Source: Anaerolineae bacterium
GTDB lineage: Bacteria; Chloroflexota; Anaerolineae; Aggregatilineales; Phototrophicaceae
Length of the DNA: 64,000 bases
Assembly (NCBI GenBank): GCA_017303635.1
Contig: JAFLCG010000004.1
Coordinates: forward strand, 1-64,000
Direction of reading: 5' to 3'
Positions 8,420-17,599 of the stretch are shown here, in pieces. The position numbers and the translations under genes are program-made. The notes under the pieces were generated by a model that was not told where the DNA came from, did not search any database, and saw only the letters and a program-made list of their open reading frames with translations. Positions within the stretch are counted from its first letter, which is position 1. Every line of letters starts with the position of its first letter.

Positions 8420-9619
8420 ATGACCGAAGCCGTCAAACGCAAACGCGCCGCCCTTGGCCTAAGCGCTACTGTCTACACCCCGGACGATTTAGCCGCCAAT
8501 GAAGATGGCCATCTGAGCGAAGCGCAGATCGCCCAACTGCAAGCTCTTGCCAAGGTACGCAGGCGGTCAGTGCGGGGTGAGTTTATCTCGGCAGGGATCA
8601 TCGTGTCGTTGCTTCTTTCGTTCTGCAGGTTTCTCACAGTTCAACCAACCAATTTCACTGATGTGTTGGTGAGTGGTTCGCTCATTTTGGGTGTGGTGGT
8701 CGGTGCTGCCTGGCTGGCCTCAGAGATCAAAATGGATACGGTCTTTTCGATAATATACGACGCCGAACGGGGGACTGTTAAGGCCGACCGAGGGCATGTT
8801 CAAACATCAGTCGTGCGCGCACCAATGTCCAGCCTAGATAACAAGATGCCGCCGGAGATGCGCTACTACCTGCATATCAACAGCAAGACGCTGGAAACCG
8901 ATTACGCCACCCACCTCACCATTCGCCCGGATGAAGAATACACCGTGTACTACACACCATCCAGCTACATTGCGGTGCTGGTGAAGCCAGCCAGTGAACT
9001 GCCGATGCTGGCACAGGTGGATCGTCAGTTGGTCTCACGGACGGGTAGCCGGGCAGCAGTCGAGGAATATGTGCGGTATCTGCACGCCGCTTTCGACACC
9101 ACGCCTGAAGTGTTACGGCTAAACTCAGCCGGTGAATTGAGCAGCGGTCAGATCGCCAATCTCCAACGTATGGTTGGTAATCAGACAGGGCTGGGCATTC
9201 TTATGGTGGTTGTATTGGTCGTGATAGGTGTCATTTGTGCTTTAGCGATCAACAATTCGCCCAATCCCAATGCCAGTGATCTATGGTTGATGTTCATCGG
9301 GGTGGTCGTGCTGGTGATGATCTATCAAGCCCGTTCGATCTGGAAGTTTCGTGCGCTCTGGCTGGATGCACGGGATAGACAAGTCGAATCTATAGATGGG
9401 CGTGCCGTAACGAGGCCATCCCGGAAGAATCCAGGTGAGTATGACTTGGTGATTGGAGGTATCGAGTTCACGGTCTACAAGGCCCAGTATGATCTGCTGC
9501 AACATGGCGACCCGTACACCGTGTACTTCACGCCCCACAGCCGGACTCTGCTCGCTATCGAGTGGCTGGGGGCGAGTCCCTTCAAGCCGGAGGGCAGCAC
9601 CCCCTCCCCAACCCATTGA
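8420..9619 (+). CDS. Membrane protein of unknown function with an internal duplication
   Basis: 399 residues from the ATG at 8420. Four likely membrane segments fall in two pairs, near 54-70, 80-100, 256-277 and 286-304. Each pair is followed by a soluble stretch ending in similar motifs, EEYTVYYTPSS in the first half and DPYTVYFTPHS in the second. This suggests an internal duplication. I do not recognise the family. The frame also extends upstream into recF, but that part is antiparallel noise. Confidence 0.75.
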   Translation: MTEAVKRKRAALGLSATVYTPDDLAANEDGHLSEAQIAQLQALAKVRRRSVRGEFISAGIIVSLLLSFCRFLTVQPTNFTDVLVSGSLILGVVVGAAWLASEIKMDTVFSIIYDAERGTVKADRGHVQTSVVRAPMSSLDNKMPPEMRYYLHINSKTLETDYATHLTIRPDEEYTVYYTPSSYIAVLVKPASELPMLAQVDRQLVSRTGSRAAVEEYVRYLHAAFDTTPEVLRLNSAGELSSGQIANLQRMVGNQTGLGILMVVVLVVIGVICALAINNSPNPNASDLWLMFIGVVVLVMIYQARSIWKFRALWLDARDRQVESIDGRAVTRPSRKNPGEYDLVIGGIEFTVYKAQYDLLQHGDPYTVYFTPHSRTLLAIEWLGASPFKPEGSTPSPTH

Positions 9620-9707
9620 GTGCTTCAGAGCGTCTGTAGCTCGGTCGGCAGCGGTTTGGCCTCTAGTTCGACCTCCTGCGTGGGATATGGCGCTCTATAA
9701 ATCACGG

Positions 9708-10652
9708 CTACGTATTTGTCGTCGCTTCACTGCTGCGGAAGGTAGCCTGTTTGGCGCGGAAGACGAAGGCCACGCCGATCAGAATAACGGGCAAGGCAAT
9801 GAGGGCGCTGCCGGTCAACTGCTCGCCGCCCAACGCCACCCCCAGCAGCAAGGCGATCACCGGATTGACGAAGGCATAGCTGGTCGCCAGTGCTGGGGAG
9901 ACATTTTGCAGCAGGTAGGTGTAGGCGGTCATGGTCAGCAGCGAACCGAGTACGATCAGGTAAATCAAGGAAGCGACTGACCCTGCCGATGGATTGGTCG
10001 GGAACGGTTCCCCTTTCAGCAAAGCCATCAGCACCAGTACGCCACCACCCGCCACCATTTCCGCCGCGCTGCCCATGAAGCCGGCGGGCATATCCAGATG
10101 GTTCATCCAGACCGAGCCGAGCGACCATAAGGCCGGGGCCAGCAGCATCAGGAATAACCCCTGTGGATTGGCCTGTAGATTCCCTTCCAGACTGAGCAGC
10201 GCCACACCGACCACGCCAATGATGACACCGATCCATTCACCGCGAGCCGGCACCCTTCCCCACAAGCGGCTGTAGAAGATGGCCCACAGCGGCATAGTCG
10301 CCACCAGGGTCGCCGCTAAACCGGATGAAATCGACTGCTCCGCGTTGGCGACGCTGCCCATGCCGCCGCCCAGCAGCAGCGCCCCGACGATGGTCGCGCT
10401 GCGCCACTGTTTGAGGGTCGGGTTGGGTACACCCCGCAGCCGCAGGAACAGGTAGAGTCCACCCCCGGCAACCAGAAAGCGCAGCGCCATCATCCAGTAG
10501 GGCTGAAAGCCTTCCAACGCAAAGCGGATGACCAGATAGGTCGTCCCCCAGATGATGTAGAGGATGAGCAGCGAAACGATAATCCAGACGCGTCGATCCA
10601 GTTTGAAACCAGCGAGCGTGGGAACTTCGGTGACGGTGGATGGGGCGGCCAT
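9708..10652 (-). CDS. EamA/DMT-family transporter
   Basis: 314 residues from ATG 10652 (MAAPSTVTEV); an in-frame ATG at 10712 lacks a ribosome site. About ten hydrophobic segments are arranged as two EamA repeats, beginning LLILYIIWGTTYLVIRFAL and, in the second half, GLFLMLLAPALWSLGSVWM. Members export amino acids or metabolites across the inner membrane. It is divergent from an Lrp/AsnC regulator at 10776, a common pairing for amino-acid exporters, so that regulator probably controls it. The substrate is unknown. Confidence 0.9.
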   Translation of the reverse strand: MAAPSTVTEVPTLAGFKLDRRVWIIVSLLILYIIWGTTYLVIRFALEGFQPYWMMALRFLVAGGGLYLFLRLRGVPNPTLKQWRSATIVGALLLGGGMGSVANAEQSISSGLAATLVATMPLWAIFYSRLWGRVPARGEWIGVIIGVVGVALLSLEGNLQANPQGLFLMLLAPALWSLGSVWMNHLDMPAGFMGSAAEMVAGGGVLVLMALLKGEPFPTNPSAGSVASLIYLIVLGSLLTMTAYTYLLQNVSPALATSYAFVNPVIALLLGVALGGEQLTGSALIALPVILIGVAFVFRAKQATFRSSEATTNT

Positions 10653-10716
10653 AAGCGGTTCTTTCAGGTGAATCAGGCAATACGAGGCATTGTAGGAGAA
10701 TTTGCCCAGCATTGAC

Positions 10717-10744
10717 AGTGACCAACAAAACCATTATGGTCACT
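10717..10744. promoter_or_regulatory. Candidate Lrp-type operator
   Basis: AGTGACCA and TGGTCACT form a perfect 8-bp inverted repeat with a 12-bp spacer. It lies between the divergent exporter and Lrp/AsnC genes, 32 bp before the regulator start. Confidence 0.5.
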
Positions 10745-10775
10745 TTAGCCCCATTAATGAAAGTGATTTGGCGTT

Positions 10776-11237
10776 ATGACTTTTCATATTGATAGTGTCG
10801 GCTGGGCCTTACTGCGGCGCTTGCAGGAACAGGCGCGGCTCTCTTTCCGGGAGTTAGGCGAAGCCATCGGCCTGACCGCCCCCGCCGTTGCCGAACGAGT
10901 CCGGCGGATGGAAGAGGCCGGGGTAATCACCGGCTATCACGCTGAGCTGGATTTGGCCAAGGCCGGTCTGCCGATCCGCGCCTTCGTCCATCTGACCAGC
11001 AGCGCCCGTCAATCCACCCGTTTCCGTGAGGTCGTGGCGGACATCCCGGAGGTCATCGAGTGCCACACCATCACCGGCGTCGAGTCCTATCTGTTGAAAG
11101 TGGCGGTGCCGGATGTGGCCCATCTGGAAGGGCTGCTGTGGAAACTCAAGGATTATGGTGAAGTCCGCACCTCGCTGGTACTTTCGACCCAATTGGCGCG
11201 CCGCTCGATTGATCCGCGCAATTTTGAGCCGGAATAA
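10776..11237 (+). CDS. Lrp/AsnC family transcriptional regulator
   Basis: 153 residues. The N-terminal winged helix-turn-helix is RLSFRELGEAIGLTAPAVAERVRRMEEAGVI (residues about 20-50). The C-terminal RAM ligand domain has the motif TGVESYLLKVAV near residue 105, where the family usually has GxxDY. It likely senses an amino acid and controls the divergent EamA exporter, possibly through the inverted repeat at 10717-10744. Confidence 0.92.
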   Translation: MTFHIDSVGWALLRRLQEQARLSFRELGEAIGLTAPAVAERVRRMEEAGVITGYHAELDLAKAGLPIRAFVHLTSSARQSTRFREVVADIPEVIECHTITGVESYLLKVAVPDVAHLEGLLWKLKDYGEVRTSLVLSTQLARRSIDPRNFEPE

Positions 11238-11287
11238 TGGCCTTCGATATCATGCCCGGATAGCAATTTCCCCCAAAATGCACTCTA

Positions 11288-12643
11288 ATGGGCACGATAA
11301 CTCATGCATTCATCGGATCACTATCTATGCTTCTTTTCAGGCTGCAAATTCTCCTGGTTGCTGCCACCCTGTTTCTGAGTGGCATCACAGGCCCCCGGTT
11401 AACGGTGTATCTCGCTTCCCAACAGGGGAATATCCCGCTGGAATTTCGGGGAATCCTGCTCTCTCTGCCCGATCTGACGCTGATCGTGCTGCTGCTGGTG
11501 ACGGCTGCGCGGCTGGTCACAGAAGCCGATTATCGAGCCCGGCTGCTGGGATTTGTGCAGTGGGCGGGGCGGGGCGCGGGTAAATGGTGGGTGCTGCTGC
11601 TGGGCTGGATGCTGATCGGGGTGTTCTTCGCACTCAATGGCGCCGTCGCCCTGTATAGCAGTTTGCATCTGGGAATGGCGCTGGCACTGGCGCTGATCCT
11701 GGGCGACCTGTTCCTGCAGCACGAACGTATTCGGTTAGTCGTGGTTGGAACGCTCATCGCTGGCGGGGTGTTTCAGGCCGGGATTGCGCTGCTCCAGGCG
11801 GTGAACGGCAATGCTCTGGGGTTAAGTGTGTTGGGCGAAGTTGAACCTGCGACCAGCGCTGTGACCAGTTTCTATCGTGCGCCGGGCCTGACCAGCAGCC
11901 CCAATCATCTGGGCGGCTATCTCCTGATCGCGCTGGCGATTGGGGCGCTGACCCAGTACGGCTTTCGCAATACCCGCTGGCGCATCCCGTTGATCGGCAT
12001 CATCGGTCTACTGCTAGCCGGGATAGTAACGACACTCTCTCGCAGTACAGCGCTCGGTGTGCTGTCGTGGGCGCTCTCGGTGCTGCCGTTCGTCTGGACG
12101 AGCCTGCCCTATATCGTCCGGCGCAACCTGATCTCTGGTGCAATGCTGACCATCCTGCTGGGGAGCGCCTGGGCCACGGCACTGCTGGCGGCTGACCCGA
12201 CCAATATCTATCAGCGGACGTTTGCCCCGCGGGACTTCTTTTTTGTCGAAACCTGGCCGCTCATCCAGGAGAACCCCATCCTCGGTGTAGGCGCAGGCAA
12301 TCTGATGCTGGAGGTCGGTGCCCGCACCGTTGACCAGACGCTTTTGCAGCCGGTGCGCAATGCCTGGCTGTATATTTGGGCGGAAAGCGGCTTACCGGGA
12401 GTGCTGCTCTTCTTCATGGGCTGCTGGGCACTGCTGCGCGGGCGCAACCGTTCCAGCGGCTATTCGTTGGTCTTCACCGGGGCGCTGCTGGGAATCTGTG
12501 TCATCGCCCTGTTCGACCACTATTTCTGGGCAGTGCACCCGCTGCGCGTGTATTTCTTCGGGCTGGTGGGCTTATGCCTGGGCAGCCAACTCCTGCCCGC
12601 CAGCGACTGGTCCGCAGTGAACCTGGACGAAGGCGATGCCTGA
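11288..12643 (+). CDS. O-antigen ligase/polymerase-like membrane protein
   Basis: 451 residues (an alternative start at 11327 removes 13), with about eleven hydrophobic segments. The Wzy_C signature is visible: a periplasmic-loop start SSPNHLGGYLLIAL, then TTLSRSTALGVLSW, then RTFAPRDFFFVETWPLIQEN with GVGAGN, and NAWLYIWAESGLPGVLLFF near the C-terminus. Such proteins join or polymerise polysaccharide units at the outer face of the membrane. No glycosyltransferase cluster surrounds it, so the substrate cannot be assigned. Confidence 0.82.
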   Translation: MGTITHAFIGSLSMLLFRLQILLVAATLFLSGITGPRLTVYLASQQGNIPLEFRGILLSLPDLTLIVLLLVTAARLVTEADYRARLLGFVQWAGRGAGKWWVLLLGWMLIGVFFALNGAVALYSSLHLGMALALALILGDLFLQHERIRLVVVGTLIAGGVFQAGIALLQAVNGNALGLSVLGEVEPATSAVTSFYRAPGLTSSPNHLGGYLLIALAIGALTQYGFRNTRWRIPLIGIIGLLLAGIVTTLSRSTALGVLSWALSVLPFVWTSLPYIVRRNLISGAMLTILLGSAWATALLAADPTNIYQRTFAPRDFFFVETWPLIQENPILGVGAGNLMLEVGARTVDQTLLQPVRNAWLYIWAESGLPGVLLFFMGCWALLRGRNRSSGYSLVFTGALLGICVIALFDHYFWAVHPLRVYFFGLVGLCLGSQLLPASDWSAVNLDEGDA

Positions 12644-12743
12644 GGCTGGTCAGTGGGCGGTTGCATCTGGCGGCTGATTGCGGTTCAATGGAGCGCAGAC
12701 TTTCTCACTAATCCGTTTCATTCAGAAAGCAGGTTCGGAAGCC

Positions 12744-13847
12744 ATGCCCTCCTTCGATTACGAATCCCGGCAGGATCAAGCCCGCGCAATTTCCGGCGTG
12801 GATGCGGTGGCCCTTGTTCCCGGTAAAGCCATGTATTACTTCACCGGACTGGATTTCCACCTCTCCGAACGCCCGACCATTGTCATCCTGCTGCCGGATG
12901 GCCGCACCGGGGTCATCACCCCGGAACTGGAAATGCCGCGCCTGATCGCCCGACCTGATCTGGAGATCGAAGCCTTCCCCTGGAATGACACCGATGGCTA
13001 TGCCGGAGCCTTCGAGAAAGCAGTTGATGCACTCGGACTGCGTGGCAAGACGCTGGGCGTGGACGGCCTGACCATGCGCGTCACCGAAGGGATGGCATTC
13101 CAGGCCGCAGATGGCACGCTGCGCCTCAAAGGGGTGGAGGGTGACCTGGCCCGTATTCGCTCGATCAAGTCTGCGCAGGAAGTTGCCCTCATGCGGGAGG
13201 CCTGCCAACGCAGTGAACGCGCCCTGGAAGCGACCCTGCCGCAACTGAAGCCGGGCATGACCGAACGGCAAATCGCGGACATCCTCAACACCGAGGTCAA
13301 GGCCGCTGGCTGTACTGGCTTTGCCTTCGAGGCGCTCGTGCAGAGCGGACCGAACAGCGCCATGCCGCACGGTGAAGTCACTGACCGGGTGCTGGGTGCG
13401 AATGAACTGCTCTTGATCGACTTCGGTGGTTCGATGCACTACTATCCGGCGGACATCACCCGCACCTTCTGCCTGGGCCAGCCCACCGCCGACATGCAAA
13501 AGCTGTATGCCATCGTCAAAGCCGCCAACGAAGCCGGGATCGCGGCTGCCGGGCCGGGCGTGCCGATGGGCGCGGTGGACAAAGCCACTCGTGATGTGAT
13601 CGAGGCCGCCGGTTATGGTCAGTACTTCATCCACCGCACCGGGCACGGCCTGGGCATGGAGGGGCACGAACTCACCCCGCAGATCGCGAGCGGTGTGACG
13701 GATCTGCTGCAACCGGGGATGGCCTTCACCGTCGAGCCGGGGATTTATATCCCGGGGATGGGCGGCGTCCGCATTGAGGACAACCTGGTCATCACCGAGA
13801 CCGGCGTGGATGTGCTGACCAGCTTCCCCAAACAGCTCACACGCTGA
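12744..13847 (+). CDS. M24 family Xaa-Pro peptidase
   Basis: 367 residues from ATG 12744. It is a creatinase-like N-terminal domain followed by a pita-bread metallopeptidase fold. The five metal ligands are in place: D226 (LLIDFGG), D237 (PADITRTF), H301 (HRTGHGLGMEGHE), E331 (FTVEPGIY) and E345 (VRIEDN). It removes N-terminal residues before proline or cleaves Xaa-Pro dipeptides; sequence alone does not separate aminopeptidase P from prolidase. An extended frame to 12678 lacks a ribosome site and family support. Confidence 0.92.
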   Translation: MPSFDYESRQDQARAISGVDAVALVPGKAMYYFTGLDFHLSERPTIVILLPDGRTGVITPELEMPRLIARPDLEIEAFPWNDTDGYAGAFEKAVDALGLRGKTLGVDGLTMRVTEGMAFQAADGTLRLKGVEGDLARIRSIKSAQEVALMREACQRSERALEATLPQLKPGMTERQIADILNTEVKAAGCTGFAFEALVQSGPNSAMPHGEVTDRVLGANELLLIDFGGSMHYYPADITRTFCLGQPTADMQKLYAIVKAANEAGIAAAGPGVPMGAVDKATRDVIEAAGYGQYFIHRTGHGLGMEGHELTPQIASGVTDLLQPGMAFTVEPGIYIPGMGGVRIEDNLVITETGVDVLTSFPKQLTR

Positions 13848-13902
13848 CGTATAATGAGGATTACCCGCCCTGTGATGACCAGCACAACCAGGAGGATGAG
13901 CG

Positions 13903-14457
13903 ATGATCGCTGAACCCCGTACCCGCCCCCTGACCGCTGAGGAATTTGAAGCCTTTGCCTTCCAGCCTGAAAACGCTGATCGTGTTTTTGAATTTATTGC
14001 AGGGGAGCCGGTTGAAGTGCCCTCGAATCTTTATTCCTCCGAAATCGGGTCGCGCCTCATCTTTGCTCTTCGGCTGTGGATGCTGCAGAACAGCAATCCC
14101 GGTTATGTGACCGGGGAAGCCGCTGGGTACTGGGTGGCGGGTGAACTCTATGCACCGGATGTGGCGTACATCTCCAAAGTGCGACTGCCGGAACTCCCTC
14201 ATGAGGGATTCTCACCGTTGCCCCCGGATCTCGCCATCGAAGTCGTCTCGCCAACCGACTCGGAGCGCAAGCTGCGTGTAAAAATCAGCCACTACCTGGC
14301 GGCTGGCACGACGGTCTGGGTCTGGTTCACTGATGAGGCGCGGGTGGAAGTTCACCGACCGGGTAAACCCGTGTCGATCTTGGGGATAGATGGCGTACTG
14401 GAGGGTGAGTCAATCCTCCCTGGTTTCAAGCTACCCGTCAAGGACATACTGAAATGA
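13903..14457 (+). CDS. Uma2 family (DUF820) PD-(D/E)xK-like protein
   Basis: 184 residues, the usual Uma2 length. Core motifs are YAPDVAYIS, PPDLAIEVVSPTD and a following KLRVKISHYL, matching the restriction-endonuclease-like fold with PD, (E)xV and K positions. The C-terminus ends with LPGFKLPVKDIL. Uma2 genes are abundant in Cyanobacteria and Chloroflexota and their function is unsettled. An AGGAGG site precedes the ATG. It overlaps the next gene by 4 bases, so translation is coupled. Three further members lie at 27370, 30945 and 60090. Confidence 0.9.
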   Translation: MIAEPRTRPLTAEEFEAFAFQPENADRVFEFIAGEPVEVPSNLYSSEIGSRLIFALRLWMLQNSNPGYVTGEAAGYWVAGELYAPDVAYISKVRLPELPHEGFSPLPPDLAIEVVSPTDSERKLRVKISHYLAAGTTVWVWFTDEARVEVHRPGKPVSILGIDGVLEGESILPGFKLPVKDILK

Positions 14458-15476
14458 CTACCCCTCTCCGCTTTGGCTTTGTTGGCAGCGGTTATATCGC
14501 GGACACGGTCGCCCGACGCTTTGCCCATGTCGATGGTGCGATCATCACCGCGGTCAGCAGCCGACGGCGGGAAAACGCGGCGGCGCTGGCCGCCCGCTTC
14601 AACATCCCGCATGTGTTCGAGACCTGGCAGGAACTGGTCGCGTCGGCGGAGGTCGATGCCGTCTATGTAGCAACGCCAACCATCGTCCGCGAAGAAATCT
14701 GTATCGCCGCCGCCCAGCACGGTAAGCATGTGCTGGGCGATAAACCCTTCCTCAGTTACCCTTCGCTCCAGCGCATCACCGCTGCCTGCCGCACCCATGG
14801 GGTGGCCTTCATGGATGCGACCCACTTCTCTCACCATCCCCGCACCGCCCAAATCCAGCGCGAGATGAGCGAGCGCATCGGCAACCTGCGGGCCTTGCAC
14901 AGCGCCTTCTTCTTCCCCACGCGGCAGGACAGCGGCAACATCCGCCTCGACCCGGCGCAGGAGCCGATGGGCGCGATTGGCGATATGGCCTGGTATTCCA
15001 TGCGGGCCATCGTCGAGTATATGCAGCCATTTGCGCCGCCCATCCGTGTCGAAAGCGTGATTCAGCGGGCTGATTCCAACGGGGCAGTCATTCGAGGTTC
15101 GGGCCTACTGGTGTTCCCTGAGGGGCGGACTTCGACCTGGAACATCGGTTTTGACGTAGGCGCACTCATCATGGATGTGCACCTGCTGGGCGAGCGCGGT
15201 CTCATCACCCTGGACGATTTTGTGTTGGACTGGGAAAGCGGCTTCAACGATGTCGAAGCGGATTACCCTGCCCGCTTCATCCAGCGGCAGGGCGTGGTTA
15301 AAGCTTCTGACTATGAAATGGTGCTCGCTCCCAGCGGTCAGCCGCAGGCCAGCCGCATGATCGAACACTTCATCGCACTGGCGCAGGACCCCACCGGCGC
15401 GGCTGTCGCAGCTTCCATGCAGGCGAGTGAGCAGACCCAGTTGTTGGTGGATGCCATCTGGCAGGCAGCGAACTGA
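14454..15476 (+). CDS. Gfo/Idh/MocA family oxidoreductase
   Basis: 340 residues. The N-terminal Rossmann fold has FGFVGSGYIADTVARRF, the middle has VDAVYVATPT, and the family motif GKHVLGDKPF (the usual position of the EKP lysine) is near residue 95. The C-terminal domain is alpha/beta. These enzymes oxidise or reduce sugars or inositols with NAD(P). It overlaps the Uma2 gene by 4 bases and is followed after 9 bases by the cupin gene, so it belongs to one transcription unit. Confidence 0.9.
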   Translation: MTTPLRFGFVGSGYIADTVARRFAHVDGAIITAVSSRRRENAAALAARFNIPHVFETWQELVASAEVDAVYVATPTIVREEICIAAAQHGKHVLGDKPFLSYPSLQRITAACRTHGVAFMDATHFSHHPRTAQIQREMSERIGNLRALHSAFFFPTRQDSGNIRLDPAQEPMGAIGDMAWYSMRAIVEYMQPFAPPIRVESVIQRADSNGAVIRGSGLLVFPEGRTSTWNIGFDVGALIMDVHLLGERGLITLDDFVLDWESGFNDVEADYPARFIQRQGVVKASDYEMVLAPSGQPQASRMIEHFIALAQDPTGAAVAASMQASEQTQLLVDAIWQAAN

Positions 15477-15485
15477 GAGGCCGCT

Positions 15486-16007
15486 ATGCACCCGGAAGTC
15501 CAGTCCTTGATTGACCACTTTCAGATGACCAACCTGCCAGTCGAAGGGACGTTGTACAAACGCACCTGGTTATCTGTTGAGAAATTACCGGATGGTGGCC
15601 CAGTCGGTTCCGCGATTGTCGCCCTGTACTGTGAGGAACCCTGGAGCGCCTCGACCTTTCACCGCCTGACGACGGACGAAGTCTGGCATTTTTACGGCGG
15701 TGATCCGCTGCGTTTGATCCTGCTGTACCCGGATAGTTCCAGCGAAGAAATCATCATGGGGAGTGACCTCCTCAAAGGGCAGCGGGTGCAGTTTGTCGTA
15801 CCGGCGGGGGTCTGGCAGGCGGGGCATGTGGTCAAAGGGGGGCGTTATGCCCTGTTTGGCTGTACGATGGCCCCCGGCTTTACACCCGCCTGCTTTGAAG
15901 GCGGCACCTATGACCAGCTTATCGGGCAGTGGCCGGATCGGGAAGCTGACCTGCGATTGCTCGGCTGCGTGGGAGAGACCAAACGGATGCCAGAGGATAC
16001 CCCCTGA
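15486..16007 (+). CDS. Cupin superfamily (DUF985) protein
   Basis: 173 residues, the usual DUF985 length. Typical features are FHRLTTDEVWHFYGGDPL near residue 57 and FVVPAGVWQAGHVV near 108, which bracket the cupin barrel, and GCTMAPGFTPACFEGG near the C-terminus. Structural homologues include yeast YML079W. Enzymatic function is unknown, though sugar isomerase or epimerase-like activity has been suggested for the fold. It follows the Gfo/Idh/MocA gene by 9 bases. Confidence 0.88.
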   Translation: MHPEVQSLIDHFQMTNLPVEGTLYKRTWLSVEKLPDGGPVGSAIVALYCEEPWSASTFHRLTTDEVWHFYGGDPLRLILLYPDSSSEEIIMGSDLLKGQRVQFVVPAGVWQAGHVVKGGRYALFGCTMAPGFTPACFEGGTYDQLIGQWPDREADLRLLGCVGETKRMPEDTP

Positions 16008-16083
16008 CAGTAGTCTTTGTAAGAATGTGCCGGATGCCGTCGTCCTGATAATGTAACGGACGACGACACGATGAGAGGTCGCT

Positions 16084-16341
16084 ATGACGCCGGAAAACCA
16101 GGGACATCACCTGCATAAGCTCATCGCCGAAATGGTCGTCGCCCACCAGGACGACCCGATGTGCTGCGCCGATTGCGAGTGTAATCTCGAACGGCTGGCG
16201 GAAATGGTGGCACGTGGGGCCAGCCTGCACGATCTGATGCCAGGCGTGGAGTATCACCTGCAATGCTGCAGCGACTGCCGGGAAGAATTCCAGGCACTAG
16301 TCTGCATCCTGCAAGCCGAACTCAAAGGCGAGTTAGGGTAA
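16084..16341 (+). CDS. Small cysteine-rich protein with two CCxxC motifs
   Basis: 85 residues with CCADCEC (C27, C28, C31, C33) and HLQCCSDC (H58, C61, C62, C65) plus C74. The second motif resembles the H-x2/3-C-x2-C zinc site of anti-sigma zinc-finger proteins. It lies 47 bases before thioredoxin reductase on the same strand, suggesting a redox- or zinc-linked role. No membrane segment is present. I do not recognise a named family. Confidence 0.75.
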   Translation: MTPENQGHHLHKLIAEMVVAHQDDPMCCADCECNLERLAEMVARGASLHDLMPGVEYHLQCCSDCREEFQALVCILQAELKGELG

Positions 16342-16388
16342 AAAACGCCTTCAATGAACACCTTCAAACAGCTAGAGGATATTTGTCC

Positions 16389-17360
16389 ATGAAACGCGAA
16401 CGTGTCTTGATTATCGGTGCCGGGCCAGCTGGATTGACTGCGGCCATCTATACCGCCCGCGCCCAACTGAGCACCACCGTCGTGGTAGGTCGCCTGCTGG
16501 GTGGGCAGATCAGCACCACCCACGAAGTCGAAAACTTCCCGGCCTTCCCCAACGGCACCACCGGCCCGGAACTGGTCGAGAACATGCGTGCCCAGGCCGA
16601 ACGCTTTGGTGCGAAGTTCCTCTATGAGAGCGTGACCGAAGTGGATTTCACCAAAGGCTCGCCGTTCTACGTCAAGACCGATAACGATGAATTCATGGCG
16701 GATACGGTCATCGTCACCATCGGCGCTAACCCGCGCACCTTGAACATCCCCGGTGAAAAAGAACACATCGGGCGCGGTGTCAGCTACTGCGCCACCTGCG
16801 ATGGCTTCTTCTTCCGGGGTAAGGATATTAGCGTGATCGGCGGCGGCGACTCGGCGCTGCAAGAGGCGCTGTTCCTGACCAAGTTCGGCAAGGAAGTGAC
16901 CATCATCCACCGGCGCGACCAATTCCGCGCCAGCGTCGCCCTGCAATTCCGTGTCAAGGATCATCCAAAGATCAAGTTGCAAATGGATACGGTGGTCGAT
17001 GAAGTGATGGGCGCAGATGGTATCGTCAAGGGCATGAAGCTCCGCAACGTCAAGACCGGGGAAACCTGGGAAAAACCGACTGACGGCTTCTTCGTCTTCA
17101 TCGGGTACGATCCGAACAGCGTCCTGTTCGGCGAACAGCTCAAGCTGCGCGGTGATGGCTACGTGGTCATTGATGAAATGCACCAGACCAGCGTCGAGGG
17201 CGTCTTTGCTGCCGGGGAAATCCACGACAGCCTGTTCCGGCAGGCGATCACCGCATCGGGTGATGGTTGCAAAGCGGCTCTCAGCGCCATCAACTGGATT
17301 GGTGAACGGGAAAGCCAGCTCCAACCCTTAGATGCTCCGGTTGAGCTGCAACCTGCCTAA
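16389..17360 (+). CDS. trxB: Thioredoxin-disulfide reductase
   Basis: 323 residues, matching bacterial TrxB, from ATG 16389. FAD motif GAGPAGLTAAIYTARA (near 13), redox pair C134-A-T-C137 in SYCATCDGFFF, NADPH motif GGGDSALQEAL, and a C-terminal FAD contact FAAGEIHDSLFRQAITA (the family usually has GD in place of GE). It transfers electrons from NADPH to thioredoxin. Ferredoxin-linked relatives share this fold, so the donor is not certain. It is followed by a strong terminator. Confidence 0.94.
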   Translation: MKRERVLIIGAGPAGLTAAIYTARAQLSTTVVVGRLLGGQISTTHEVENFPAFPNGTTGPELVENMRAQAERFGAKFLYESVTEVDFTKGSPFYVKTDNDEFMADTVIVTIGANPRTLNIPGEKEHIGRGVSYCATCDGFFFRGKDISVIGGGDSALQEALFLTKFGKEVTIIHRRDQFRASVALQFRVKDHPKIKLQMDTVVDEVMGADGIVKGMKLRNVKTGETWEKPTDGFFVFIGYDPNSVLFGEQLKLRGDGYVVIDEMHQTSVEGVFAAGEIHDSLFRQAITASGDGCKAALSAINWIGERESQLQPLDAPVELQPA

Positions 17361-17377
17361 ATACACGGTCAGCATTA

Positions 17378-17413
17378 TCAAAAGAGCAGTATGAAAACAT
17401 ACTGCTCTTTTGA
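17378..17413. terminator. Terminator after trxB
   Basis: A 16-bp perfect stem (TCAAAAGAGCAGTATG) with an AAAA loop. The arms begin with an A-run and end with TTTT, so it can work in both directions. Confidence 0.85.
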
Positions 17414-17599
17414 TTCTTACAATATATAAACGCCGCTGTAATACGCTGAAATCAATATTTCGTAACATTATTCATGAATGGTTTATACGATTCAACGGCA
17501 ATATAAGTGAATGGATTTCTTAAGGTTAGAAACCACCAAGTGACACGATAATGAACACAGATTAAGGAAGTTGGGATTGAGTTAGAAGAGGCCTACCCT

